Part shown: positions 1 to 8,264 of the stretch, one piece after another
How the letters are laid out: each line of letters opens with the position of its first letter
Position numbering within the stretch: the first letter of the stretch is position 1
Assembly: GCF_012524205.1 (NCBI RefSeq)
Contig: NZ_JABACI010000001.1
Location: forward strand, 558,001-622,000
From: Microbacterium salsuginis
GTDB taxonomy: Bacteria; Actinomycetota; Actinomycetes; Actinomycetales; Microbacteriaceae
DNA: 64,000 bases
Direction of reading: 5' to 3'
Notes under the pieces: model-generated
The model's database searches: none
Told to the model about the DNA's origin: nothing
Seen by the model: only the letters and a program-made list of their open reading frames with translations
Translations under genes and position numbers: made by a program

Positions 1-1
1 C

Positions 2-202
2 GTGCCCTCGCAACTGCCCACGCACCCCACCGCGTTCCTGGCAAGGCACGTCGCCGCCAAGCCCAGCAGGTTCCTGACCGAGCCGGCCCGCGCTCTCATG
101 GAGCCGGTCCACACCGCCGCCGTCAACCCCGAGCCCGCGATCAAACGTGCCGCCACGGCGCCGCGGGTGCGCACGGACGCGTTCGACGAGCTCTTCGCCT
201 GA
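2..202 (+). CDS. Possible C-terminal fragment, unknown function
   Basis: An open frame runs from the left window edge to TGA at 200-202 and could be the end of a gene whose start lies outside. The visible 66 residues are rich in Ala, Pro and basic residues, with no motif I recognise, and end in the acidic stretch DAFDELFA. Composition is compatible with coding in this GC-rich genome, but a chance open frame is possible. No overlap with another gene is seen. Confidence 0.3.
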   Translation: MPSQLPTHPTAFLARHVAAKPSRFLTEPARALMEPVHTAAVNPEPAIKRAATAPRVRTDAFDELFA

Positions 203-373
203 TCTGCATCAGACGGCCCCGACGAAGGTGTGCGAACTAGCACGAGGCGACGACGATCCGCAGACTCTCAGCGCGTCCGGCAATACCTCGCGATTCGCTC
301 GGTCGTCTCCGAGCGGAATGCGGCGGGGCGCCGGCCACGACGCATCGATGAACGCAACCGCCCGCCAGGATGA

Positions 374-856
374 CTAAGCGGGCTCGACAGGGAGCCATAG
401 ATCGTGCATCGCGGGACCGCGGCCTTCGGCGCGGCTTGCCACGATGGAGGGGCCCGGTCGCAGCCGCCAGGGATGTGAGGGGAACCACACCGCGGCCATC
501 CACTCAGGGATGGCGCCGACGGGGTGAGGCGGCGTCTCACGGACGATCACCCAGTCGCCCCTGGGAACATCCAGCAGTCCGAGGCCGTCGGGAGCCCGTG
601 TCCGAGCGCTTGCCGCGACACCGCACATGAACTCGAATTCGGTGCCCACGGCATAGTCGGCGTCGACGCCGGAGCTCACATTGAGCACGCCCGCCGGCTC
701 GCTTCCACCCAGCCTGAGCAACTCCATGTACTTGGTCCGAGGCACCGACTCGATATGCGCCTGCACGCCCGGATTGAGGAGTCCAGAGACCACAGTCACG
801 CGGGTCGAGTAGCCGATCAATCGAAAAGCCGGGCGGTCTGCGATGCGGATGTCCAT
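374..856 (-). CDS. GyrI-like / AraC effector-binding domain protein
   Basis: A 160-residue protein resembling stand-alone GyrI-like (AraC_E_bind, SOUL-like) small-molecule-binding domains, which bind hydrophobic or cationic ligands in the cytoplasm. Family hallmarks are the opening MDIRIADRPAFRLIGYS and the closing motif WFPSHPWRLRPGPSI. The frame is open far upstream, but the ATG at 856 is preferred because AAGGACGACGCA precedes it and homology begins there. It is divergent from the methyltransferase pair at 1014 across 157 bp. Its ligand is unknown. With an adjacent ribosomal resistance pair, a drug-binding or sequestering role is possible but only inferred. Confidence 0.75.
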   Translation of the reverse strand: MDIRIADRPAFRLIGYSTRVTVVSGLLNPGVQAHIESVPRTKYMELLRLGGSEPAGVLNVSSGVDADYAVGTEFEFMCGVAASARTRAPDGLGLLDVPRGDWVIVRETPPHPVGAIPEWMAAVWFPSHPWRLRPGPSIVASRAEGRGPAMHDLWLPVEPA

Positions 857-938
857 TGCGTCGTCCTTCCGGTCAGGATGCGAAGTCGGAGCGCCCACTG
901 TCGCGGATCGATCCTCACGCTCACCCGACAATTTCCGT

Positions 939-951
939 CCGATCTGATCGG
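939..951. promoter_or_regulatory. Dyad CCGATC-T-GATCGG upstream of the aviRb-like gene
   Basis: A perfect 6-1-6 inverted repeat lies in the 157-bp divergent spacer, about 63 bp before the TTG start at 1014. The arms extend imperfectly (TTCC on the left, GGAA on the right). It could be an operator for a small regulator or part of the promoter region. No cognate regulator gene is adjacent, so this is only a candidate. Confidence 0.3.
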
Positions 952-1013
952 GAAGGCCTGCGCCGCACAGTGAGAGCCTGAACCCGCTTGCTTCGGAAGA
1001 GAGGAGGCTGCGA

Positions 1014-1838
1014 TTGAGTACTGACACGCGCATCTCACGCCGTAACGCGCGATTCCAGCAGTGGGAGGCGCTGCTACGCAATCGGAACAAGCGCCAGAGA
1101 GCGGGAGAGTTTCTGGTTCAGGGCGTCCGCCCCATCAGCCTCGCGATCGAGCATGGCTGGCGGATAAACGCCCTGATCTTCGACGCCGAGCGATCACTCT
1201 CACCTTGGGCCGCGCGGATGCTGAGCCACGCCGGGGGCGAGCGCGTCGCGATGGCAACGGATCTGGTCCGCGAGCTGGGCGAGAAAGAAGATGACGCGCC
1301 AGAGCTCGTTGCAGTCGTCGCCCTTCCGGCAGACGACCTGTCGCGCATAGCGGTCGCGCCGGGATTCCTGGGGGTGGTTTTCGACCGCCCCGCTGTGCCT
1401 GGGAACATCGGCTCGATCGTGCGGTCGGTGGATGCGTTCGGCGGCGCGGGGCTGATCATCACCGGACATGCCGCAGACCCGTACGATCCCAAGGCCGTGC
1501 GCGCATCCACTGGGTCGCTGTTCGCCGTGCCGACGGTCCGAGTGCGCTCACATCAGGATGTCTTGGCATGGGTGCAATCGAATCGATCGGCGGGGCTTGA
1601 CCTCACCATCATCGGTACCGACGAAAACGGCGCCGTCGATCTTTCGGATCTCGATCTGACCGGCCCGACGCTCCTCGTCGTCGGCAATGAGACGTCCGGC
1701 TTGAGTTCGGGGTGGAGAGCGGGATGCGACCTGATCGCGCGCATCCCGATGGGCGGTGCGGCCAGTTCGCTGAACGCTGCCAGTGCGGCGACTGTCACTC
1801 TCTATGAGGCCGCACGCCAGCGCGGCGGCGCCCGGTGA
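1014..1838 (+). CDS. aviRb: SpoU/TrmH 23S rRNA 2'-O-methyltransferase, AviRb-like
   Basis: A 274-residue SPOUT-class RNA 2'-O-ribose methyltransferase. All three SpoU motifs are present: GNIGSIVRSVDAFG (about 130-143), LLVVGNETSGLS (about 222-233) and IPMGGAASSLNAASAATV (about 242-259). The N-terminal region (RNARFQQWEALLRNRNKR) is a substrate-binding extension. AviRb of the avilamycin producer methylates the ribose of U2479 in 23S rRNA. The assignment rests on the overall pattern and on an AviRa-like partner starting 6 bp downstream. The TTG start is preceded by AGGAGG at 7-nt spacing. It could instead be another TrmH-family enzyme, but the pairing argues for orthosomycin resistance. Confidence 0.75.
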   Translation: MSTDTRISRRNARFQQWEALLRNRNKRQRAGEFLVQGVRPISLAIEHGWRINALIFDAERSLSPWAARMLSHAGGERVAMATDLVRELGEKEDDAPELVAVVALPADDLSRIAVAPGFLGVVFDRPAVPGNIGSIVRSVDAFGGAGLIITGHAADPYDPKAVRASTGSLFAVPTVRVRSHQDVLAWVQSNRSAGLDLTIIGTDENGAVDLSDLDLTGPTLLVVGNETSGLSSGWRAGCDLIARIPMGGAASSLNAASAATVTLYEAARQRGGAR

Positions 1839-1844
1839 GCTTCC

Positions 1845-2576
1845 GTGGGCTACCGCTTCGCGCTCAGCCGTGAAAATCACGAGGACCTGTCAGCCGGCCG
1901 GGTGCTGTTCTCCGCACCGGGATTCCCTGCATTTCCCGTGCGATTGGCCAGCGAGACTTTTCGCCGTGCGATGACCGCGGTATCGGATGGCCCCCTGATC
2001 GTGTGGGATCCCTGTTGCGGCAGCGGCTACCTGTTGACTGTCCTCTCGCTCTTGCACCGAGACGAGATCGCCGGGATCATCGGCTCGGACGTGGACGATG
2101 CAGCATTGGACCTGGCAAAGCAGAATCTGGATCTTCTGAGCGAAAGCGGATTGATGCAGAGGTCAGCAGAGCTTCGCGAACGGGCGGCGGAGTTCGACAA
2201 ACCCTCCTATACCCGGGCTGCCGAGGCGGCTCAACGACTCGCCCACCAGCTGACCGCACGAGGTGGACCATTGCCCTATTCGTTCGCCAGAGCAGACGCG
2301 TTCGACCCTCAGCAGCTCAGAAGGGCACTCGACGGCCAGCGACCCAAGATGGTGATCACCGACGTTCCCTACGGCGAACAGACGACGTGGGCAGGCCCAA
2401 GGGCAGATCAGGGGCTGACCGGCATGCTTCGTTCCATCTCATCGGTGCTGGACGACGACGTGGTGATCGCAATCGCGACCCGCGGCCGCAAGGTGCTGCT
2501 GGATGAACGGATACCACGACTCGCGAGCTTCAAAGTCGGCACTCGAGCTGTCACGCTGTTGCGCCCCGTCCGATGA
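1845..2576 (+). CDS. aviRa: AviRa-like 23S rRNA (guanine) methyltransferase
   Basis: A 243-residue class I SAM-dependent methyltransferase closely matching my memory of AviRa, which methylates base G2535 of 23S rRNA and confers avilamycin resistance. Diagnostic blocks are SAPGFPAFPVRLASETF (about 23-39), SAM motif I WDPCCGSGYLLTVL (about 54-67), SDVDDAALDLA and the catalytic-loop motif TDVPYGEQTTW (about 172-182). The internal FDKPSYTRAAEAAQRL block matches AviRa too. GTG start, 6 bp after the aviRb-like stop, so co-transcribed. No orthosomycin biosynthesis genes are in the window, so this looks like resistance in a non-producer. Confidence 0.82.
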   Translation: MGYRFALSRENHEDLSAGRVLFSAPGFPAFPVRLASETFRRAMTAVSDGPLIVWDPCCGSGYLLTVLSLLHRDEIAGIIGSDVDDAALDLAKQNLDLLSESGLMQRSAELRERAAEFDKPSYTRAAEAAQRLAHQLTARGGPLPYSFARADAFDPQQLRRALDGQRPKMVITDVPYGEQTTWAGPRADQGLTGMLRSISSVLDDDVVIAIATRGRKVLLDERIPRLASFKVGTRAVTLLRPVR

Positions 2577-2669
2577 CCTGAGGCCATGACCGCGCCGAAG
2601 CACCATCCGGCCGGCGAGCCTGTTCGCGTGGACCAATAGTCGATCCGCTTCCGTCTATATCGTGGTGTC

Positions 2670-2948
2670 ATGCGTCCGAAGCCGGTCGGCCTTGTCATCG
2701 CCTCGATCGTTTCGGGCTTGCTCGTTCTCGGCGGTGTCGCCTTGTTCATCGCAAACAGTCCAACGAGCACGGCGTCCTTCGGCTGGTTCGCATATCAGCC
2801 ACTCTCAGGCGCTGCCTTCTTCCCAGGCTCGCTCATCGTGTTGACACAACCGTCCGCGGTCGGGATCGCAATCGGTGTCGCCGGTCTTGTCGGGCTGGGC
2901 GTGATCGCGGGATTCCTCCTCGGCCGACGTCACCCCATCGGGCGGTAA
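2670..2948 (+). CDS. Small two-TM membrane protein
   Basis: A 92-residue protein with two hydrophobic helices (about 6-28 and 63-84), a polar loop FGWFAYQPLSG between them and a basic tail GRRHPIGR. This is the pattern of short uncharacterised actinobacterial membrane proteins. Coding is supported by the clean helix/loop alternation. It lies on the same strand as the methyltransferase pair, 93 bp downstream, so it may be a separate unit. No function can be assigned. Confidence 0.6.
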   Translation: MRPKPVGLVIASIVSGLLVLGGVALFIANSPTSTASFGWFAYQPLSGAAFFPGSLIVLTQPSAVGIAIGVAGLVGLGVIAGFLLGRRHPIGR

Positions 2949-3015
2949 GTCACAAGGTCCACCGTGACGGCGAACCTCACTCCACGAGTGTTCGGCGCGA
3001 TTGTAGATCGGCGGC

Positions 3016-3657
3016 TCACCAGCCGTCGACGTGCAGGACCTCATCGAGGGGCGCGCGATGCGCGGGGCGGAAGTCCGTCCCGACCGTGTACGCGACGGGC
3101 AGCAGCACGCCCTGGCGCACGGTGGGAGGGATGCCGAGGAGCTCGGCGATCTCACGCTCGTACGCGAGATGCGGGGTCGTCCACGCGCTGCCGAGGCCGC
3201 GTGCCCGCAGTGCGAGCTGCAGGCTCCATGCGGCTGGCAGAAGTGACCCCCACAGACCGGCCTGACTTCCTGTCTCGAACTCCTCGGCACCCGTGAAGAT
3301 CGCGCCGATCACGAGGACCGGAACCTCTCCCATGTGCTCGGCCAGGTAGTCGGCGCTAGACGACACCCGCTGCTGGACCGCCTGGCGCGTCGGGTCGGCG
3401 TAGGTCCGGCGCCCCGAGGCGCGATACCGGGCGAACGATCGCGCATACAGCCCGGCGATCGCCGCACGCTTCTCCGAATCGGTGACGACGATCCAGTGCC
3501 ACGTCTGAGCATTGCTCCCCGTCGGCGCCTGGAGCGCGACCTCGAGCGCCTCGCGGACGACGTCGACCGGGACCGGCCGTTCGAGGTCGAGCCGACGCCG
3601 CACGGAGCGGGTTGTCGTCAGCAACTCGTCGGGGGTCAAAGGCAGCACGTCGCTCAT
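3016..3657 (-). CDS. Nitroreductase family FMN oxidoreductase
   Basis: A 213-residue nitroreductase-fold enzyme expected to bind FMN and reduce nitro- or quinone-type substrates with NAD(P)H in the cytoplasm. Typical elements: RSVRRRLD near residue 18 (FMN phosphate contact), APTGSNAQTWHWIVV (about 44-58), SLLPAAWSLQLALRARGLGSAW (about 137-158) and LGIPPTVRQGVLLPVAY near the end. Full length for the family. It is divergent from the hydrolase at 3763, and the physiological substrate cannot be told from sequence. Confidence 0.85.
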   Translation of the reverse strand: MSDVLPLTPDELLTTTRSVRRRLDLERPVPVDVVREALEVALQAPTGSNAQTWHWIVVTDSEKRAAIAGLYARSFARYRASGRRTYADPTRQAVQQRVSSSADYLAEHMGEVPVLVIGAIFTGAEEFETGSQAGLWGSLLPAAWSLQLALRARGLGSAWTTPHLAYEREIAELLGIPPTVRQGVLLPVAYTVGTDFRPAHRAPLDEVLHVDGW

Positions 3658-3762
3658 AGCTCGACGCTATCGGCCCTTCAAGATCCTCCGGCGATCGCTA
3701 GCGCACCGCAGATCGCTCGTCGTAGCATCCGGTGTGCCCGTTCGCGATGCAGGAGGCCCTCA

Positions 3763-4629
3763 GTGACTCAACACACCCTCGATCTGCCGGACGTCGACCT
3801 GGTCTACGACGTCCACGGGCCGCTTCCGACCGCGGACGGCCGACCGCCCCTGGTCATGATCGGGCAGCCGATGGACGCGAGCGGGTTTCAGGCACAGGTC
3901 AAGCTGTTCCAGGACCGTACCGTCGTGACCTATGACCCTCGCGGTTTAGGCAGGAGCAAGCGCAAGGACGGCGGCGTCACGAACGAGCCGGAGACTCAGG
4001 CCGAGGATGTCCACGCCATCATCCAGGCGCTCGGCAGCGGACCAGTCGAGATGTTCGCCAGCAGCGGCGGCGCGGTGACCGCGCTCGCGTTGGTCACGTC
4101 CCATCCGGAAGACGTGTCGACCCTGGTCGCACACGAGCCGCCGATCGACTGTGTGCTGCCGGATGCGGAGGCCGTCCAGCGCGCCCGGGTTGCGTACACC
4201 CAGATGTACGAGGAGAAGGGCTGGGGCGCGGGAATGGCCGCGTTCATCGCGATGACCTCGTGGGAGGGTGAGATCACGGATGAATACCTCGCCCGGCCGG
4301 CTCCCGACCCCGCCGCATTCGGGATGCCGACCCACGACGACGGTACTCGCGGCGACCCGTTGCTGTCGGACCGTTCTTGGGCGGTGCCCCACTACGAGCC
4401 CGATCTCGAGGCTCTGAAGTCGGCGCCTACTCGGATCGTGATCGCCGTCGGCGAGGAGTCGGTGCGCGTGTACACCGGTCGAACCGCGATCGCTCTGGCC
4501 GAACGCCTCGGCCAGCAGGCGACCGTGTTCCCCAGCCACCACGGCGGCTTCATGGGTGGCGAATTCGGCTACGCCGGCCAGCCCGAGGCTTTCGCCGCCA
4601 AACTCCGCGAGGTGCTGAACCAGCGTTGA
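3763..4629 (+). CDS. Alpha/beta hydrolase
   Basis: A 288-residue alpha/beta hydrolase. It shows the YDPRGLGRS block (about 47-55), the nucleophile elbow ASSGGAVTAL (Ser about 94) and a C-terminal His region PSHHGGFMGGEFGY. The longer upstream open frame is not coding: GTG at 3763 is chosen because a perfect AGGAGG lies at 3751-3756. It is an esterase or dehalogenase-type enzyme of unknown substrate. Hydrolases of this form are widespread in actinobacteria. Divergent from the nitroreductase. Confidence 0.85.
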   Translation: MTQHTLDLPDVDLVYDVHGPLPTADGRPPLVMIGQPMDASGFQAQVKLFQDRTVVTYDPRGLGRSKRKDGGVTNEPETQAEDVHAIIQALGSGPVEMFASSGGAVTALALVTSHPEDVSTLVAHEPPIDCVLPDAEAVQRARVAYTQMYEEKGWGAGMAAFIAMTSWEGEITDEYLARPAPDPAAFGMPTHDDGTRGDPLLSDRSWAVPHYEPDLEALKSAPTRIVIAVGEESVRVYTGRTAIALAERLGQQATVFPSHHGGFMGGEFGYAGQPEAFAAKLREVLNQR

Positions 4630-4671
4630 ACGCTGTCGCTCGGCAGGTCGATCCGCCCTGAGTCGTCCCGC

Positions 4672-5454
4672 TCAGCTGCCGGCGAGTACGCAGGAGCGGA
4701 CGACGTGATCGGGGCGGAATCCGACCCGAGCGTAGCGCTGTGCGGGGGTGTCTCCGATCTCGGCCGCGATCACGATGCGGCCGGCACCGGCAGTCCGCAG
4801 CGCGGTGACTGCGGCGTGCAGGAGCGCGGTCGCGATCCCGGCGCCGCGGCTGCTCGGCCGCACGTAGACGTCTTCGATCACACCCACGCCGGTGGGTGAT
4901 GTCCAGGTGCACAGGAACCCGGCGATTTCGTCATCCTCCATCGCGCACAGGTACGGTGCAAATCCCTCGAGGGCGCGCCGGTGCTCCACGATCGCGGCGG
5001 TCTGCGCCGGAGCACGCGCCGGGACCCCGTGCCGTGTGTCTTCTTCGATATGGTCCGCGCGCAGCAACTCGCCGCGGGCGCGCCAGTCGGGGTCTACCTG
5101 GCTTCCCGCGCGAACGTCGACCTGCGGCGGCGAACCTGCGAGCTGTGCGTCGCCGGCAAGCTCCAGGCGCAGTTCGTCCTCGACCGTCCATCCCCGCAGC
5201 CGTAGCTCGGCCTCCACCCACTTCGGAGTGTCTCGCTCCAACACGACTCTCCGGATGCCACGCGCCCTGGCGATACCCAGGTCGGAGTCGAACGTGGCCA
5301 GATCTGCAGGTCTCACGGCGCAGAGGTACGACGCCAGCAGGAGGTCCGGGGCTGCAGCCCGCGTAACCAGTATCGAAGCGGCAAGAGTTTCGCGTTCGCT
5401 CGCGAGACCCCACAAGTGCGTCGCAGCGTCCTCCGGATCACGCATCGAACTCAT
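4672..5454 (-). CDS. GNAT family N-acetyltransferase
   Basis: An N-acetyltransferase of about 260 residues. The C-terminal GNAT core contains the acetyl-CoA-binding motif VRPSSRGAGIATALLHAA, followed by AAEIGDTPAQRYARVGFRPD. The N-terminal half is a degenerate second domain often seen in tandem-GNAT proteins. ATG at 5454 is used; a GTG at 5469 and an ATG at 5445 are also in frame. Substrate unknown. Confidence 0.8.
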   Translation of the reverse strand: MSSMRDPEDAATHLWGLASERETLAASILVTRAAAPDLLLASYLCAVRPADLATFDSDLGIARARGIRRVVLERDTPKWVEAELRLRGWTVEDELRLELAGDAQLAGSPPQVDVRAGSQVDPDWRARGELLRADHIEEDTRHGVPARAPAQTAAIVEHRRALEGFAPYLCAMEDDEIAGFLCTWTSPTGVGVIEDVYVRPSSRGAGIATALLHAAVTALRTAGAGRIVIAAEIGDTPAQRYARVGFRPDHVVRSCVLAGS

Positions 5455-5661
5455 CGTTCCATCATCCACAGGACACGGCGACGGGCACTAGGCGCTAGGC
5501 GCACGAAATCTGAACTGCGTCCGAAATCTTCGCTTACTGTTTCACGGCCGATTTCCAGCCGCCGGGCGTTCGCATCTCGTGACGATCGGGCGTAAATTTC
5601 CAGAATCGGTTTGCTCTGGGGGCACACCCGGGTGGACTCGAGCATCCAGGGTGGAGAACGC

Positions 5662-5940
5662 ATGCGACAAGACATTGTCAGGATCGGCAACGAAAGATTC
5701 GTGCTCGCACAGGGCCATAGCATCGACGACGTGAAGGCCGCCACCGTCGCCGCGATGCGCGCGAACGGGGACCTGGTGAACCTGGTGGTTTTCGGGAACA
5801 AGGAAGTCTCGGTGCTCGTCTCACCGGGCGTGCCGGTGATCTTCACCTCCGAGCTTCTCGACGCAGACGAAGAGGATCACCGCGACACCGGAGACGTCGA
5901 GAACCCCTTCGACACCATCGCCGACCTCGAGTACATCTAG
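5662..5940 (+). CDS. Conserved hypothetical small protein
   Basis: A 92-residue acidic protein beginning MRQDIVRIGNERFVLAQG, with an alternating alpha/beta pattern and a very acidic C-terminus (DADEEDHRDTGDVENPFD). ATG at 5662 is favoured over the upstream in-frame codon because GGAGAACGC precedes it. I do not recognise a named domain. It resembles short actinobacterial proteins of unknown function, and its acidity suggests a soluble cytoplasmic protein. Divergent from the GNAT gene. Confidence 0.65.
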   Translation: MRQDIVRIGNERFVLAQGHSIDDVKAATVAAMRANGDLVNLVVFGNKEVSVLVSPGVPVIFTSELLDADEEDHRDTGDVENPFDTIADLEYI

Positions 5941-6004
5941 CGCCGCCACCGCCACTGCAGGGCCACGTCTGTTGCGCACTGACGCGGCGCGATACCGTCG
6001 CCCC

Positions 6005-6442
6005 ATGCCGGACATCGATGCAGAGTCTGCGGTCCGGCGCGCCGGAACACCCGATGCTCCCCGGGGCGAGGCCGAGGTGCGCGCGACCGCGGTCGCCCTG
6101 AGCGACGCGATCGTCTCCAACGATCCGGCACGGATCGGCGCGTACCTCGCCGAGAAATGGCGCCTCGTCGACGCCGACGGAATAACGACGCGGCAGGACT
6201 TCCTCGAGGTAGTGGCCAGCGGGCGGCTCACCCATTCAGAAATGCGTGCCTCGGGTGAGATCGACGTCCAGGTCTACGGATCGACCGCCGTGGTCCTCGC
6301 GCGCGTCGTCAACACCGCACGCTTCGACGGCGAAGTGTTCGAAGCGGACGAATGGACGACTGACGTCTTCGTCCGCGACGATGCGGGGTGGCGATGCGTC
6401 CACAGCCATGTGACTGCGGCTGACGATGCACGGCGCGGCTGA
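6005..6442 (+). CDS. SnoaL/NTF2-like (DUF4440-type) protein
   Basis: A 145-residue NTF2-fold protein of the SnoaL-like/DUF4440 type, with helix DAIVSNDPARIGAYLAEKWRLVDADG, the LEVVASGRL motif and the terminal strand WRCVHSHVT. Such proteins form small cone-shaped barrels acting as ligand binders or isomerases. ATG at 6005 is chosen over an upstream TTG because the fold begins there. No catalytic assignment is possible. Stand-alone gene. Confidence 0.7.
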   Translation: MPDIDAESAVRRAGTPDAPRGEAEVRATAVALSDAIVSNDPARIGAYLAEKWRLVDADGITTRQDFLEVVASGRLTHSEMRASGEIDVQVYGSTAVVLARVVNTARFDGEVFEADEWTTDVFVRDDAGWRCVHSHVTAADDARRG

Positions 6443-6501
6443 CTCCGCAGACCGTGGGTGACGACCCGACCGTCTTGTTGTCGGCGATACTCCGCGGCGA
6501 C

Positions 6502-7176
6502 TCAGCCGGCGTCGTGCCGGTGCTCGTCATGGTCGCCCTCGTCGTCGAGAAGCATCCCGACGGACGTGGCGCAGGCGTCGCCTCGCCAGGCTTCGATTCC
6601 TTCACGGATCGCGAATGCTGCGATCACCTGGCCGGCGACCGCATCGGCCCACCACCAGCCGAACCACGTGTTGAGGAGCAGTCCGATCAGGACGGCCGCG
6701 GACAGGTACGTGCAGATCAGTGTCTGCTTGGAATCGGCGACAGCCGTGGCCGAGCCGAGTTCTCGCCCGGCGCGGCGCTCGGCGAGCGAAAGGAACGGCA
6801 TCACGATCACGCTGAGCGCCGTGATGACGATGCCCAGGGGACTGTGCTCAGCCTCCACGCGTCCAGCGAGGGTCAGCAACGAGGTGGCGACGACGTAGAC
6901 AGCAAGGGCGAAGAACGCGACCGCGATGACCCGCAGCGTCCCCTTCTCCCAGCGCTCTGGGTCGCGGCGCGTGAACTGCCAGGCGACCGCGGCCGCGGAC
7001 AGGACTTCGATCGTGGAGTCCAATCCGAAGGCGACCAGCGCACCCGAGGAAGCGATGGTGCCGGCGGTGATGGCGACGATAGCTTCGACGAGGTTGTAGC
7101 CGATGGTGGCGGCCACTATCCAGCGAACCCGACGCTGCAATATCTCCCGGCGTTGCGGAGCGAGTGTCGTGGTCAT
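6502..7176 (-). CDS. Cation diffusion facilitator-type metal efflux protein
   Basis: A 224-residue inner-membrane cation transporter with about six helices. It resembles cation diffusion facilitators that exchange protons for Zn/Cd-type ions. Visible features: FGLDSTIEVLSAA in helix II with the metal-site Asp, VADSKQTLICTYLSAAVL in helix V, and a His/Asp-rich tail DDEGDHDEHRHDAG. It lacks the usual C-terminal cytoplasmic domain. Its start (ATG 7176) overlaps the CmtR-like stop by 4 bp (ATGA), so it is co-expressed with its regulator. Probable Cd/Pb (or Zn) efflux, inferred from the partner. Confidence 0.85.
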   Translation of the reverse strand: MTTTLAPQRREILQRRVRWIVAATIGYNLVEAIVAITAGTIASSGALVAFGLDSTIEVLSAAAVAWQFTRRDPERWEKGTLRVIAVAFFALAVYVVATSLLTLAGRVEAEHSPLGIVITALSVIVMPFLSLAERRAGRELGSATAVADSKQTLICTYLSAAVLIGLLLNTWFGWWWADAVAGQVIAAFAIREGIEAWRGDACATSVGMLLDDEGDHDEHRHDAG

Positions 7177-7505
7177 GTGCAACGGCAGCTCTCGCCCGTG
7201 CAGCATTCGGGATCGACCGACAGAACGACCTGAAGGAGCTCGTTCAGGGCTGGCGCCAGGTGCTCGTCGGCGAGGCGGTAGGAGGACCGGCGGCCTTCCC
7301 GGACGGCCTCGACAAGCCCGCAGCCACGCAGACAGGCCAGCTGGTTCGACATCACCTGGCGGGACACACCGAGCGCTTCGGCAAGGTCAGAGGGGTACGC
7401 GGGCCCGTTGCGCAGTTCGAGCAGCACGCCGGTGCGCGTGGCGTCCGACAGTGCGTAGCCGAGCCGCGCGAGTGCACCAGTGTGGGTTGCGGTCGCCGAC
7501 GTCAT
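7173..7505 (-). CDS. cmtR: CmtR-like ArsR/SmtB metal sensor repressor
   Basis: A 110-residue winged-helix repressor very similar in layout to Mycobacterium CmtR (Cd/Pb sensor). The motif ACLRGCG carries Cys58 and Cys62, matching the CmtR Cys57/Cys61 pair in the recognition region. A C-terminal cluster (Cys101, 102, 107, 109) could supply the third ligand, Cys102 in CmtR. Metal binding is expected to release DNA and derepress the downstream efflux gene. ATG at 7505 is preferred; an ATG at 7526 is also in frame. The operator probably lies in 7506-7560. Confidence 0.85.
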   Translation of the reverse strand: MTSATATHTGALARLGYALSDATRTGVLLELRNGPAYPSDLAEALGVSRQVMSNQLACLRGCGLVEAVREGRRSSYRLADEHLAPALNELLQVVLSVDPECCTGESCRCT

Positions 7506-7619
7506 GACTGCGACAATACATGCCATGCTGAATTAAGCGAACCCTGAACAGCCGGACTCGCGCTTGCAACCGATACCCAGGTACAGGCTTGCCGTGGAGT
7601 CCGTGTCAGCCGCGTACGG

Positions 7620-8264
7620 TCAGGCGGAGGTCAATTCACCGAGGAGCTGCTCGACGCGGTCGCGGATATCGTCGCGCACGCGCCGCACTCCGTCGAGGTC
7701 GAGATCGGCCGGATCGTCCAGCTGCCAGTCCACGTAGCGCTTGCCCGGATAGAGAGGGCAGGCGTCACCGCAGCCCATCGTGACGACGGCATCCGCGGCA
7801 CGCACCACGTCATCGGTGAGCGGCTTCGGGAACTCGTCGGTGACGTCCAGACCGATCTCGGCGAGCACGAGGGCGACCTCCGGGAGGATCCATTCACCCG
7901 GCTGCGACCCGGCCGACCTCACGTGCACCTGGTCGCCGGCGATCTGGCGTGTGAGTGCGGCCGCCATCTGAGACCTGCCCGAGTTCTGCACGCACACGAA
8001 GAGGACCTCGGGCACCTGCTTCACGATCAGGCCCCTCGACTGAGCGAGGGCCGTCAGCCGATCTCGTGCGAATTTCTCGGCCAGGCTGGCGACATGGGTC
8101 TGCACCGCCGCCGTGCGCGCAAGGGCCGTATAGGACTCGAACACAACCCGCTCCACCGTCTCTTCGTTGACCATGCCGGCGAACTGATGCGCCAGTCGCT
8201 CGGCGGCGCGATGCAGGACGGAGTCCGGCGAGAGCAGCGCACCCTGCCCGGTGTAGCTGGTCAC
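7620..8264 (-). CDS. arsC: Arsenate reductase with N-terminal three-helix domain
   Basis: A 214-residue low-molecular-weight-phosphatase-type arsenate reductase. It has an N-terminal helical module of about 85 residues (RAAERLAHQFAGMVNEE...) and then the catalytic P-loop FVCVQNSGRSQ (CX5R). The distal Cys motif VTMGCGDACP and the Asp loop follow. It reduces As(V) to As(III) in the cytoplasm, probably with mycothiol/mycoredoxin or thioredoxin as donor (family knowledge). GTG at 8264 overlaps the preceding stop by 4 bp (GTGA), showing translational coupling with the other arsC. Last gene of the minus-strand ars operon. Confidence 0.9.
   Translation of the reverse strand: MTSYTGQGALLSPDSVLHRAAERLAHQFAGMVNEETVERVVFESYTALARTAAVQTHVASLAEKFARDRLTALAQSRGLIVKQVPEVLFVCVQNSGRSQMAAALTRQIAGDQVHVRSAGSQPGEWILPEVALVLAEIGLDVTDEFPKPLTDDVVRAADAVVTMGCGDACPLYPGKRYVDWQLDDPADLDLDGVRRVRDDIRDRVEQLLGELTSA

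Noticed and set aside
374..1090. Long upstream extension of the GyrI-like frame
   Set aside because: The extra 78 residues are low-complexity and unlike the family; a good ribosome-binding site precedes ATG 856.
3334..3762. N-terminal extension of the alpha/beta hydrolase frame
   Set aside because: Antisense to the nitroreductase gene, and AGGAGG at 3751 fixes the start at 3763.
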